DNA from: RYN-230 sp963851025 | GTDB lineage: Bacteria > Actinomycetota > Actinomycetes > Streptosporangiales > Streptosporangiaceae | Direction of reading: 5' to 3' | Assembly (NCBI GenBank): GCA_963851025.1 | Contig: CAWKOA010000001.1 | Coordinates: 1-64,000, forward strand | Length of the DNA: 64,000 bases | In this document: one piece after another, positions 26,609 to 34,733 of the stretch | Layout of the letters: each line of letters starts with the position of its first letter | Numbering within the stretch: position 1 is the first letter of the stretch | Notes under the pieces: generated by a model | Told to the model about the DNA's origin: nothing | The model's input: only the letters and a program-made list of their open reading frames with translations | Databases searched by the model: none | Translations under genes and position numbers: made by a program

Positions 26609-28238
26609 TCAGGGATCCCCCTGATTTCCCCGGGGGTGACGGATCATCGAGGCCGTGAGCGCGAGGCTGAACACGAGCGCCAGGACGGTGGCGAGGTTCA
26701 TGCCGACCATGTGCCGGGCGGTGGAGATGCCGTCAAAGAAGGCGGGCGGGATGAACCCGACGGCGGCGCATCCTGTCATGCACAACACCAGGACCGCGCC
26801 GTCCCGGTGCCAGGGCCGGCGACGGCGCCAGAGGGCGAGCAGCGCGGCGGCCGCCATCGCCACCCACAGCGGGACCAGCCATAGCAGGCCGAGGTGCCGC
26901 GGGAGCCGGTGCACCAGCCAGGTGACGAGGATCACCCGCGACTCGACGGCGCCTGGCCGGTGACCGGCGTGTGGCGGGTAGTCGCCCAGAGTGGCGACCC
27001 GGAAGCTCTGATCCTCGACGGCCGCCTGCTGCCCGACGTCGATTATGCGGCCCGGATGGGTCAGCAGGAAGCGCGCGACGTTGCCGTCGGTCAGTTTCGG
27101 CTCGTACCGCTGGTAGAGCGGGTCCGTCCGGACTGAATGCCTCGCCCAGTAGTAGCTCCCGGCGTATCTCGACCAGCTCGCGGGCAGGCCGAGCGCGCGC
27201 AGGTCGGCGCGCTCGTTGTCGTGGCCGTTCACGATGTGCTCAAAGATCGTGTCCACGGCCAGCATGGGTTGTGTCCGCCGTCCGTAGGAACTCTGGGCGT
27301 TCCACGCGGCGTACCCCGCAGCTGAGACCGCGAGGACACCAGCGACCGCCAGGGCCGCTCCTGCCTGCGGCGTCCGGAACCGGCGCAACCCTGGCCCGTT
27401 GTCCCGGCTGGCGCTGGCCAGGGCCAGGGTCAGGCAGATCGGCACCGCCAGGAACAGGTACTCCTCCTTGGCCAGGACGACGAGAAAACCTCCGGTGCCG
27501 GCCAGGGCGAGGCCCCAGAGCGCCCGCCCGCTGGTCGCGCCCCAGGTACACCACTCCGGCGGCGACCAGCAGCAGGCCGACCAGGACGGCGGGCTCGCTC
27601 ATCGGGCTGGCGAACAGGTCAAAGAAGGCCGCGTCCGCCATGATCGTCCAGATGACCGCCGCCGCCAGCAGCTGCCCCCCGGGCCTGACCCGCAGGCCGG
27701 TGGCCAGGCTGGCGATCGCGACCGAGGTGAGGACGCACATCAGCACCCCGAGCGCGATCAGGTTCAGCGTGCCGGGCAGGCCGAAGACCGGTGTCAGCAG
27801 CCTGGCCACTTCCAGCGGCACGATCTCCGAGGTCAGGTAGGGCGCGCGGCCGCAACGCGCCGGTGCGTACTGGAAGTAGGCGTAGCGGAAGTACGGGGGG
27901 TATCCGCGGGGCACGACAGGCCCGAGGCCGAAGACGCCGCACATGAGCCGCGGCCCGTCACGGTTGTCGGCTTGCCCGACCGGTGCAGGGATCAGGAAGC
28001 GGACCAGGAAAAGTCCCAGCGAGACGCCAAAGATGGACAACCAGAGACCGGGAGTGCGGCTCAGGCAGCCGATACCTGGGCGGGCGCGCCAGTCCCGGCG
28101 CGAAGCAGCGGCGCCACCAGGCGGAACCGCATCGGCCCCGCCTGCACCCGCCGCCGGCTCTGCCGGGTCCGCCGCGCTGGCACCCGCCGCTGGGCCGGCG
28201 TGGTCCAGTTCGTGACTTGCTACCTCGTCGCCAGGCAC
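26609..28238 (-). pseudogene. Polytopic membrane protein (GT-C-like), one frameshift
   Basis: From a GTG at 28238 (CTGGAGG upstream) the frame encodes a disordered Ala/Pro-rich N-terminus, then helices beginning LWLSIFGVSLGLFLVRFLI, an external loop with GYPPYFRYAYFQYAP, and several helices up to VVYLGRDQRAGAL near 27530. There the frame slips by one base and continues as WGLALAGTGGFLVVLAKEEYLF, through a large external loop (SYYWARHSV, YQRYEPKLTDG) and further helices to the stop at 26609. The whole would be about 540 aa with ten or more helices. The topology suits a lipid-linked sugar transferase of the GT-C class, but I see no decisive catalytic motif. Confidence 0.6.
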
Positions 28239-28474
28239 GTCGCCGGGCCTCCAGAGCTTGCGCTGTCCGCACGGCCCGCGTTCGGCGGGTTCCTGGACCG
28301 CAGCAGCCGGTCGTATCAGGCGAAGCCAGGTGTGCCGTGTCTTCCCGGGATCGGCGCCTGCTTGAACCGCTCTCACGTGAGGAAATATAGCCCTCGGCCG
28401 GCCGCCCGGCCGCCGTTCTGGCCGCCGGCCGCCCCCTGGGCTCTGGAAAAAGCCAAGACTAAATTTCCCTAACG

Positions 28475-28490
28475 ATACCCTAGGGGGTAT
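28475..28490. promoter_or_regulatory. CstR-type operator 1, ATACCC-TAGG-GGGTAT
   Basis: Perfect six-base arms around four bases, 54 bases before the SQR-like start codon. It is one of five sites with the same arms and spacing in 6 kb. Confidence 0.8.
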
Positions 28491-28543
28491 TGTAGAACGA
28501 CAGCTCGATGATGAGCTGGCGGACTGCCGCAAGGGGGCGGGTC

Positions 28544-29998
28544 ATGGCGCGTGTAGTGATCCTCGGAGCCGGGATTTCGGGGCACACTGCTGCCCTGCAT
28601 CTGCGGCGGCTGCTGGGCAAGGGCCACGAGGTGGTGGTCGTGTCGCCGAACTCGCAGTGGAACTGGATCCCGTCGAACATCTGGGTCGGGGTCGGCCGGA
28701 TGTCACCCGAGGAGGTGACGTTCCCGCTGGCGCCGGTCTACCGGCGCCAGGGCATCGGGTTCCGGCAGGCCAGGGCGGTCGCGATCTGGCCCGAGGGGGA
28801 TGGCGATAGCGGGCCGGCCGTGGACATCGTCTCCACCCTCCCCGGTCACGAGGGTGAGCAGGAGCGGCTGGGCTACGACTACCTGATCAACGCCACCGGG
28901 CCGAAGCTGAACTTCGCCGCGACGCCAGGGCTGGGACCGGACGGGAATTCGCTGTCGGTGTGCACTCCCGGGCACGCGGAGCAGGCGGCCCGGGCGCTGG
29001 ACGGGGTGATCGAGAAGCTGCGTGCCGGGCAGCGGCAGACCCTGGTCATCGGGGTCGGGCACGGCATGTGCACCTGCGAGGGCGCGGCGTTCGAGTACAC
29101 GTTCAACGTCGAGCACGAGCTGCGCACCCGGGGCCTGCGGGAACTCGCCGACGTGATCTACCTCAGCAACGAGTACGAGCTGGGGGATTTCGGTGTCGGC
29201 GGGATGGTGTTCCGGCAGCAGGGCTTCCTGTCGTCCAGCCAGATCTGGACCGAGTCGCTGTTCCGCGAGCGCGGGGTGAAGGCCATCCTGCGCGCCCACG
29301 TCGAGCGGGTCGAGCCGGGCAAGATCTACTACGAGACCCTCGACGGCACGCGGGACGCGCTCGCGTTCGACTTCGCCATGCTGCTGCCGCCGTTCCGCGG
29401 CGCGGACCTGAAGGCTTACGACCGGGCCGGGACCGATATCACCGCGAGCCTGTTCGCTCCCAGCGGCTTCCTCAAAGTTGACGCCGACTACACACCCAAG
29501 CCGGCCGGCGAGTGGCGGGCCGAGGACTGGCCGGAAACGTACCAGTCCCCCGGGTACGCCAACGTGTTCGGCATCGGCATCGCGTTCGCCCCGCCGCACG
29601 CCATCTCTACCCAGCGCACCAGCCCCAACGGCACGGTGATCGCGCCCGCGCCGCCACGCACGGGGATGCCGTCGGCCGTGATGGGCCGCCAGGTGGCCCG
29701 CAGCATCGCGGACATGATCCGCCACGGTTCCACCCAGCCGGCGCACACCGCGTCCATGGCGTCGATGGGGGCGGCCTGCATCGCCTCGGCCGGGGCGGGC
29801 TTCCGCAGCGGCACCGCAGCGGCGATGACGATGTACCCCGTCGTCCCGGACTACGCCAGGTTCCCGGTCCACGGCCGCAGTGTGAAAGACACCTACGGTG
29901 AGATCGGGCTGGCCGCGCACTGGGTGAAGCACCTGCTCCACTTCGTGTTCATCTACAAGGCCAAGGCCCGCCCCGGATGGGCCTTCCTGCCGGAATGA
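28544..29998 (+). CDS. Sulfide:quinone oxidoreductase-like FAD protein
   Basis: The 484-aa flavoprotein begins with the FAD-binding Rossmann loop VVILGAGISGHTAALHL and has the second dinucleotide region TLVIGVGHGMCTCEGAAFEY. Cysteines occur at SVCTPGH, GMCTCEG and GAACIAS, some of which could form the redox pair of SQR. The C-terminal part HWVKHLLHFVFIYKAKARPGW is an amphipathic tail suited to quinone or membrane contact. It likely oxidises sulfide to a persulfide or polysulfide and passes electrons to quinone. Start 28544 has AAGGGGGCGG upstream and is preferred over 28508. An operator of the CstR type lies in its promoter, linking it to the regulator at 34440. Confidence 0.8.
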   Translation: MARVVILGAGISGHTAALHLRRLLGKGHEVVVVSPNSQWNWIPSNIWVGVGRMSPEEVTFPLAPVYRRQGIGFRQARAVAIWPEGDGDSGPAVDIVSTLPGHEGEQERLGYDYLINATGPKLNFAATPGLGPDGNSLSVCTPGHAEQAARALDGVIEKLRAGQRQTLVIGVGHGMCTCEGAAFEYTFNVEHELRTRGLRELADVIYLSNEYELGDFGVGGMVFRQQGFLSSSQIWTESLFRERGVKAILRAHVERVEPGKIYYETLDGTRDALAFDFAMLLPPFRGADLKAYDRAGTDITASLFAPSGFLKVDADYTPKPAGEWRAEDWPETYQSPGYANVFGIGIAFAPPHAISTQRTSPNGTVIAPAPPRTGMPSAVMGRQVARSIADMIRHGSTQPAHTASMASMGAACIASAGAGFRSGTAAAMTMYPVVPDYARFPVHGRSVKDTYGEIGLAAHWVKHLLHFVFIYKAKARPGWAFLPE

Positions 29999-30006
29999 GG
30001 TACCGG

Positions 30007-30030
30007 CGGGGGCCGTCCAGCAGGCCCCCG
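30007..30030 (+). terminator. Terminator hairpin after the SQR-like gene
   Basis: CGGGGGCC (30007-30014) pairs perfectly with GGCCCCCG (30023-30030) around eight bases, just 9 bases past the stop codon. It would limit read-through into the small gene at 30075. Confidence 0.6.
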
Positions 30031-30074
30031 CGGCCGCAACATCTCCGCTGACCGTGCGAAGCCTGGAGGACTCC

Positions 30075-30218
30075 ATGGACACCGCAAACGACCGGATCGC
30101 CGCGGCACCGCTGCCGACTACCCGCACGCTGCGCAGGCGGCGCTCAATCCCGCGGCAAATGTGGCGCTTCGGCACGATCAACCTGCGCATGCTCCGCATG
30201 GTGCGCAAGGCGCACTGA
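30075..30218 (+). CDS. Small basic protein (47 aa), unknown function
   Basis: A strong GGAGGA ends six bases before an ATG at 30075. The product is 47 aa and very basic: it contains TRTLRRRRSIPRQMWRFG and NLRMLRMVRKAH, with about 11 Arg/Lys. There is no signal peptide; the C-terminal half could form an amphipathic helix. Its 3' half overlaps the end of the class V aminotransferase gene on the other strand. It lies right after the SQR gene and its terminator. I do not recognise it. It could bind RNA, membrane or the SQR. Confidence 0.5.
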   Translation: MDTANDRIAAAPLPTTRTLRRRRSIPRQMWRFGTINLRMLRMVRKAH

Positions 30219-32006
30219 CCCGGCCTGGCCTGGCCCCGGCGGCGGGCAGGCTGCCGGGTGGCCGGCCTGCGCCTGCCCGAGGGAGGCGGCAGGCAGCGGG
30301 AACCACCGCAGGGCCTCGAAGTCGGGGGGGAGCCCGGCCGGCGCGTCGTCAAGATCAGCCGGCCGGGCCGCCAGCAGCGCCCGGGCCTGGCGGAGGTAGC
30401 CGGGGAACGCGTCTTCGCCGGCCTGCCCGCGGCGCCGCGGGTAGGACATTTCGCCGTCTGGGCGGTAGCACACCTCGGACAACCGCAACGCGGCCTCCGG
30501 GGCCTGCCCGGCGTGCCGCCACAGGCCGGTGCGCGGGTCGAAACGGTAGCCGGGCAGCAGCCGGTAGCCCGCGGTGGCGATCAGGTCGATCGCGTCCGCG
30601 ATGTAGTCAGCGGCTGCGGCGGAGATGAAGTAATTGAGATTGACCCGGGCCCAGCCGGGCTTCACGCCGTCGCAGCCGTGCCCGATCTCCTCACGCAGCG
30701 CATGGGAACGGGCCGCGCCGATGGCCAGCAGCCGGTGGCCATACGGTCCCGCGCACGAGCACCCGCCGCGGGCCTGGATGCCGAACAGGTCGTTCAGCAG
30801 CGCCACCACGAAATTGTGGTGCAGGTACTCCCGGTTCCCGTACCTGATGCGGAAGGAGACGACCGCCAGGCGGCGGGCCTGGTGGCTGCCCAGGATCTCG
30901 ATCCGCGGGTTGCCCTCCCAGCGGCGCAGCACGCGCTGCCAGAGCTGCTCTTCGCGGGCGGCGATAAGGTCCGTGCCGATGGCCTGCTTGAGGCCGAAGA
31001 CCAGGCCGGCCCGGATCGACTCGACAATGGCCGGGGTGCCGCCCTCCTCGCGGGCCACCGGGTCATCGAGGTACTGGTGGCCGACCGGGTTGACGAACGC
31101 GACCGTGCCGCCGCCCGGCACGGTCGGGACGACGTTGCGCACCAGTTCCCGGCGCACCACCAGCACGCCGGGCGTTTGCGGGCCGCCGGGAAATTTATGC
31201 GGGGAGAGGAAGACCGCGTCCTTGTGGTCACCCGCACCGGGCGCGGACGATGCCACGCGGATCGGCACGTAAGGCCCGGCGGCCGCATAGTCCCAGAAGG
31301 CCAGCGCGCCATGCGCATGCAGCAGCCTGCTCACCGCGTCCGTGCCGGTGAGGATCCCGGTCACGTTGGAGGCCGCGGAGAAACTGCCGATACGCAGCGC
31401 CCGGCCGGCGAACCTGATGAGCTGGCGCTCCAGGTCGGCCACGTCGATGTGCCCATCGGGGTCCTCGGCGATGACCACGACGTCAGCGATTGACTCTCGC
31501 CAGGGCAGCTCGTTGGAGTGATGTTCGTACGGGCCCACGAAAACCACCGGCCGCTCGGACTCCGGGATGCGGGCAGAGAGGTCATACCGCTCATCCAGCC
31601 CGGCTGGGATGCGCAATTCCAGCACGCCGATCAGTTTGCTGACGGCTGCTGTTGCTCCGGATCCGCAGAAGATGACCAGGTCGTCCTCGGTCCCGCCGAC
31701 CGCGTCGCGGATCATCCGCCGCGCATCCTCACGCAGGCGGGAGGTCTGCAAGCCGGTCCCCGAGCTCTCGGTGTGCGTGTTCGCGTACAGCGGCAGCACC
31801 GCGTCGCGGATGAAGTCCTCGATGAAGTCCAGCGACCGCCCGGACGCCGTGTAGTCGGCGTAGGTGACCCGCCGCGGCCCGAAGGGGCCGTCCATCAGCT
31901 CACCGTCACCGAGGACACCGCGCCTGACCCGCTCCAGCAGTGGCGACGTCGGCAGCTCCGCCGCCGTCACAGTGAAATCGCTCCGTCCCGGACCGGTCGT
32001 GCCCAT
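30144..32006 (-). CDS. Class V aminotransferase, cysteine desulfurase/selenocysteine lyase fold
   Basis: The 620-aa protein has PLP-enzyme landmarks: CGSGATAAVSKLIGVL for the phosphate loop, HHSNELPWR, DYAAAGPYVP (Asp for the pyridine N), and the Schiff-base Lys in FLSPHKFPGGPQ. The loop RGGCSCAGPYGH carries Cys residues where desulfurases hold the persulfide. It should remove sulfur (or a related group) from a cysteine-like substrate. Its ATG at 32006 is one base after the TGA of the PIG-L gene (TGAGATG), so the two are translationally coupled. The last 100 residues are low-complexity and run antisense to the small gene at 30075, so the true end may be earlier. It is last in the minus-strand operon under operator 2. 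Confidence 0.8.
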   Translation of the reverse strand: MGTTGPGRSDFTVTAAELPTSPLLERVRRGVLGDGELMDGPFGPRRVTYADYTASGRSLDFIEDFIRDAVLPLYANTHTESSGTGLQTSRLREDARRMIRDAVGGTEDDLVIFCGSGATAAVSKLIGVLELRIPAGLDERYDLSARIPESERPVVFVGPYEHHSNELPWRESIADVVVIAEDPDGHIDVADLERQLIRFAGRALRIGSFSAASNVTGILTGTDAVSRLLHAHGALAFWDYAAAGPYVPIRVASSAPGAGDHKDAVFLSPHKFPGGPQTPGVLVVRRELVRNVVPTVPGGGTVAFVNPVGHQYLDDPVAREEGGTPAIVESIRAGLVFGLKQAIGTDLIAAREEQLWQRVLRRWEGNPRIEILGSHQARRLAVVSFRIRYGNREYLHHNFVVALLNDLFGIQARGGCSCAGPYGHRLLAIGAARSHALREEIGHGCDGVKPGWARVNLNYFISAAAADYIADAIDLIATAGYRLLPGYRFDPRTGLWRHAGQAPEAALRLSEVCYRPDGEMSYPRRRGQAGEDAFPGYLRQARALLAARPADLDDAPAGLPPDFEALRWFPLPAASLGQAQAGHPAACPPPGPGQAGSVRLAHHAEHAQVDRAEAPHLPRD

Positions 32007-32007
32007 C

Positions 32008-32784
32008 TCAGCCTCCTCGTGATCCGGGACGGCTCAGCCGCCCCCGGAGCGGCCCTGCGGGTAGCAGCCAGCGCAGATGCTCACAGTCGCCCTGCAACTG
32101 CAGCCGCCGCCACAAGACAGCCCCTGGCGAGATCTGGCTGGCGTGCATCAGGGCCGCGCGGCGCTGCCGGGCCCGGTCCACCCGGACGCACAGGTCGATC
32201 CGGCCGGGTGGCTGACCCGCGAACGCCGCACCCGTCTCGGCCCGGAGCCGGTCAGCGACCGTGTCCGGCAGCGTCCAGGCCAGGACGGGCAGCCGGCCCG
32301 GTGACGCGGCGAGCAGGGCGGCGCGGGTGGCGGCCTGATGGTCGGGATGGCCGGTGACGCCGGTGTCGTCGAAGACCAGCAGGCCCTCGGCGCCAGTCCG
32401 CGCGGCCAGCCGGGCGACCTGGGCGGACAGCTCGTCCGGTGCTATCTCAGCCAGGTGCCCATCGGGGTAATCGAGCAAGGTGACGGTGGCGGCCCCGAGT
32501 TCGGCCGCGGCCTGGCGGAGTTCGGCGTCCCGCGCCTGGCTGAGTTCGGCATGGTTCTCATTCAGCGTGGAAGCCTCGCCGTGGGTGAAGCACAGCACAT
32601 GCACGGCGGCGCCGCCCGCAGCGAGGCTGCCCGCTATCGCGCCGAGCCCGAAGGTCTCGTCGTCGGGATGGGCGACCACCACGAGCGCGTGCCGCCAGTC
32701 CGGCAGCCGCCGCCCGGGCCGGGGCATCGCTTCGCCGCTCATGGCGGCCTGCGGCCTGTCCCGGCCCCTGTTCCGCGTGATCAT
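32008..32784 (-). CDS. PIG-L/LmbE-family zinc deacetylase
   Basis: The 258-aa protein has the LmbE zinc site: AHPDDETFGLG near the N-terminus (His, Asp, Asp) and GHPDHQAA as the third His motif. Family members MshB and Mca act on mycothiol and its precursors, removing acetyl or cysteinyl groups, while others act on glycolipids. Placement between a DUF2892 protein and a cysteine-desulfurase-like enzyme in a persulfide-type operon points to a thiol or thiol-conjugate substrate; this is inference. The start may be 32742 instead of 32784. Translation is coupled to the aminotransferase by one-base spacing. Confidence 0.85.
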   Translation of the reverse strand: MITRNRGRDRPQAAMSGEAMPRPGRRLPDWRHALVVVAHPDDETFGLGAIAGSLAAGGAAVHVLCFTHGEASTLNENHAELSQARDAELRQAAAELGAATVTLLDYPDGHLAEIAPDELSAQVARLAARTGAEGLLVFDDTGVTGHPDHQAATRAALLAASPGRLPVLAWTLPDTVADRLRAETGAAFAGQPPGRIDLCVRVDRARQRRAALMHASQISPGAVLWRRLQLQGDCEHLRWLLPAGPLRGRLSRPGSRGG

Positions 32785-32797
32785 CTTCGGCGCCCGG

Positions 32798-33001
32798 TCA
32801 GCGGGCCCGCAGCGGAGTGTGCAGCAGTGGCGCGGCCAGGCATACGCCCGCCGCCCCGGCGGCCAGCGGGACCACGCCGATCACGGCGAGGATCAGGCCG
32901 CCGGTCCCGCCGATCGTGATTCCGGCGATGATCAGCGCCAGGCCGGCCAGCACCCGCCCGGATCGTCCGGCCGTCCCGTTCATGAGCTTGACAACACGCA
33001 T
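32798..33001 (-). CDS. DUF2892 (YgaP-like) membrane protein
   Basis: The 67-aa protein has two membrane helices (VLAGLALIIAGITIGGTGGLIL and VIGVVPLAAGAAGVCLAAPLL) after a short basic N-terminus RVVKLMNGT. DUF2892 is the membrane anchor found fused to rhodanese in YgaP; here it is separate, with a rhodanese gene divergent 240 bp away. AGGAGG sits six bases before the ATG at 33001. Operator 2 lies 16 bases upstream, so it is the first gene of a three-gene operon controlled by the CstR-like protein. Confidence 0.8.
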   Translation of the reverse strand: MRVVKLMNGTAGRSGRVLAGLALIIAGITIGGTGGLILAVIGVVPLAAGAAGVCLAAPLLHTPLRAR

Positions 33002-33016
33002 CACACGCCTCCTCAG

Positions 33017-33036
33017 AAATACCCCCCAGGGTATTT
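33017..33036. promoter_or_regulatory. CstR-type operator 2, AAATACCC-CCCA-GGGTATTT
   Basis: Eight-base perfect arms around four bases, directly upstream of the DUF2892 operon. This is the longest of the five palindromes. Confidence 0.82.
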
Positions 33037-33082
33037 GTCTCCATGGTAGCCGACCGCAGGCGCGGGTTATTCCCGATCCGCT

Positions 33083-33098
33083 ATGCCCCTAGGGGTAT
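33083..33098. promoter_or_regulatory. CstR-type operator 3, ATGCCC-CTAG-GGGTAT
   Basis: Same spacing as the other sites, with one arm change (G for A). It sits midway between the two divergent transcripts and could serve both. Confidence 0.65.
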
Positions 33099-33140
33099 TT
33101 GCGTCCCGGCGCCCCGGCCGGTTATCGTGACTGGAGTCAA

Positions 33141-33156
33141 ATACCCAGGGGGGTAT
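33141..33156. promoter_or_regulatory. CstR-type operator 4, ATACCC-AGGG-GGGTAT
   Basis: Perfect six-base arms around four bases, upstream of the rhodanese-exporter unit. It is followed at once by a strong AAGGAG at 33159-33164, so repressor bound here would cover the transcription start region. Confidence 0.78.
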
Positions 33157-33237
33157 ACAAGGAGATGATCATGGTTCGTGAGGTGGGCGAGTTCACCGGC
33201 CCGGGCCCGGCCTGGCGCTGGCCGCCGGGAGGGCGGC

Positions 33238-33600
33238 ATGAGCGGGTTCCTCGGCCGCCTGTTCCCCCAGCGGGCCAAGGCCAGCGCGGAGCAGGCCAGG
33301 CAGCTGCAGCAGCAGGGCGCGATCCTGCTGGACGTCCGGGAGGACACCGAGTGGCGGGCCGGGCACGCACCCGGCGCCCGGCACATCCCGCTCAGCCGGC
33401 TGCCCGCCCGGATGAAAGACCTGCCGGCCAGGCGCACCGTCATCACCGTCTGCCGCTCCGGCCACCGGTCCGCCCGGGCCGCCGCGCTGCTGGCCCGCGA
33501 GGGCCGCGAGGTGGTCAACCTGGCCGGGGGGATGAACGCCTGGGCGCGCGCCGGGCTGCCGGTCGTCGCCGTCGGCGGCGGCCCGGGCCGGGTGACGTGA
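33238..33600 (+). CDS. Rhodanese-domain sulfurtransferase
   Basis: The 120-aa single-domain protein has the rhodanese active-site loop CRSGHRS with Cys72, preceded by LLDVRE at the domain start and DTEWRAGHAPGARHIPL. It accepts or passes sulfane sulfur via a Cys persulfide. The start is the ATG at 33238 after GGGAGGG. A second, very strong Shine-Dalgarno at 33159 serves an ATG at 33171 in another frame that runs over the rhodanese start; its meaning is unclear. The rhodanese stop and the exporter GTG at 33605 are five bases apart. Operators 3 and 4 precede it. Confidence 0.88.
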   Translation: MSGFLGRLFPQRAKASAEQARQLQQQGAILLDVREDTEWRAGHAPGARHIPLSRLPARMKDLPARRTVITVCRSGHRSARAAALLAREGREVVNLAGGMNAWARAGLPVVAVGGGPGRVT

Positions 33601-33604
33601 GCCG

Positions 33605-34378
33605 GTGACCCTGATAGCCGTCGTGGCCGGCCTGCTGATCGGGGCCAGCCTCGGCGCGCTGGGCGGCGGCGGGTCCATCCTGACCGTTCCCGCCCTGGTC
33701 TACCTGCTGGGCCTGAGCCCGCACCGGGCCACCACCGCGTCGCTCATGGTGGTCGGGGCCGCCGCGGCCGTCGGGGCGATAGCCCATGCCCGGAGCGGGC
33801 GGGTGCGGCTGAAGACCGGTGCGACGTTCGGCCTGCTCGGCATCGCCGGCTCCTACGCCGGGTCGCTGGCCAGCGCCGCGGTCCCGGCCAACGTGCTGCT
33901 GGCCGGATTCGGCCTGCTCATGCTCACGGTCGCAGCAGTCATGATCCTGCGCCGCCGCGGCCGCGCCCACTCCGGCCGCGCTCCGGCCAGTCCCGGGACA
34001 CGCCATACGATCATGGTCGCGGCCGCGGCCACCGGGGTCGGCCTGATCACCGGGTTCTTCGGGGTCGGCGGCGGGTTCGTCGTGGTCCCGGCGCTGGTCC
34101 TGGTCCTCGGCTTCGACATGCCCACCGCGGCCGGCACGTCCCTGGTGGTGATCGCGGTGAACAGCGCGGCCGCGCTCGCCGCCCGCGCCGGGCACGGCAG
34201 CCTCACCCTGGACTGGCCGCTGATCGGCACGTTCGCCGCCGCTGCGGTGATCGGCGCGCTGGCGGGCGGCAGCCTGGCCGGGCGGGCCAGCCCGCAGCGG
34301 CTCAGCGCGGCCTTCACCGTGCTGGTGATTCTCGTGGCCGGGTACACGCTCGCCCGCAGCCTCCCGGGCCTGGTATGA
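33605..34378 (+). CDS. TSUP-family sulfite/organosulfur exporter (TauE/SafE)
   Basis: The 257-aa membrane protein has about eight helices in two repeated halves, each opening with the TauE/SafE glycine pattern: GLLIGASLGALGGGGSILTVPAL and GLITGFFGVGGGFVVVPAL. It is predicted to carry sulfite, thiosulfate or related anions out of the cell. In the S. aureus cst locus a TauE protein sits next to the rhodanese-type genes in the same way. The GTG at 33605 is near the rhodanese stop, so both are on one message. Confidence 0.88.
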   Translation: MTLIAVVAGLLIGASLGALGGGGSILTVPALVYLLGLSPHRATTASLMVVGAAAAVGAIAHARSGRVRLKTGATFGLLGIAGSYAGSLASAAVPANVLLAGFGLLMLTVAAVMILRRRGRAHSGRAPASPGTRHTIMVAAAATGVGLITGFFGVGGGFVVVPALVLVLGFDMPTAAGTSLVVIAVNSAAALAARAGHGSLTLDWPLIGTFAAAAVIGALAGGSLAGRASPQRLSAAFTVLVILVAGYTLARSLPGLV

Positions 34379-34391
34379 CCCGCGCCCGCCT

Positions 34392-34409
34392 TATACCCCC
34401 TAGGGTATA
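34392..34409. promoter_or_regulatory. CstR-type operator 5, TATACCC-CCTA-GGGTATA
   Basis: Seven-base perfect arms around four bases, about 30 bases before the regulator gene. It fits negative autoregulation by the CstR-like protein. Confidence 0.82.
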
Positions 34410-34439
34410 TTAGAGTGACTGTAACGCAAGGAGAGGCTG

Positions 34440-34703
34440 ATGAAGATCGACGACGACGCCGAGGGCCAGGTGCTCAACCGGCTCCGTCGCGCCCAGGGCC
34501 AGCTGGCCGGGGTCATTTCCATGATCGAGTCCGGGCGGGACTGCACCGAGGTGGTCACCCAGCTCGCGGCGGTGTCCCGGGCGCTGGACCGGGCCGGCTT
34601 CAAGATCGTGGCCAGCGGGATGCGCCAGTGCCTCACCGCCGGGGACGGGGGATCACCGATGACCGAGGAGCAGATGGAGAAGATGTTCCTCACCCTGTCC
34701 TGA
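34440..34703 (+). CDS. cstR: CsoR/RcnR-family regulator of the CstR (persulfide-sensing) type
   Basis: The 87-aa all-helical protein has the family core RLRRAQGQLAGVISMIESGRDC and Cys residues at 35 and 64. Copper-sensing CsoR uses Cys-His-Cys, with the His four residues before the second Cys; here that place is Gly60 (ASGMRQC). The 29-residue Cys spacing and missing His match CstR, which forms di- to polysulfide bridges on exposure to persulfides and then leaves DNA. Shine-Dalgarno AAGGAG precedes the ATG. Operator 5 lies in its promoter. Four further sites of the same sequence at the SQR, DUF2892 and rhodanese promoters define its likely regulon. A different stressor cannot be excluded without tests. 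Confidence 0.85.
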   Translation: MKIDDDAEGQVLNRLRRAQGQLAGVISMIESGRDCTEVVTQLAAVSRALDRAGFKIVASGMRQCLTAGDGGSPMTEEQMEKMFLTLS

Positions 34704-34733
34704 CGCCAGGCTGGCGGCCCCTAAGCTCGTCGC

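Noticed and set aside
34440..34703. Copper sensor CsoR with copper-efflux regulon
   Set aside because: The copper-ligand His is replaced by Gly60, no CopA, CopZ or chaperone gene is near, and all neighbours are sulfur-related.
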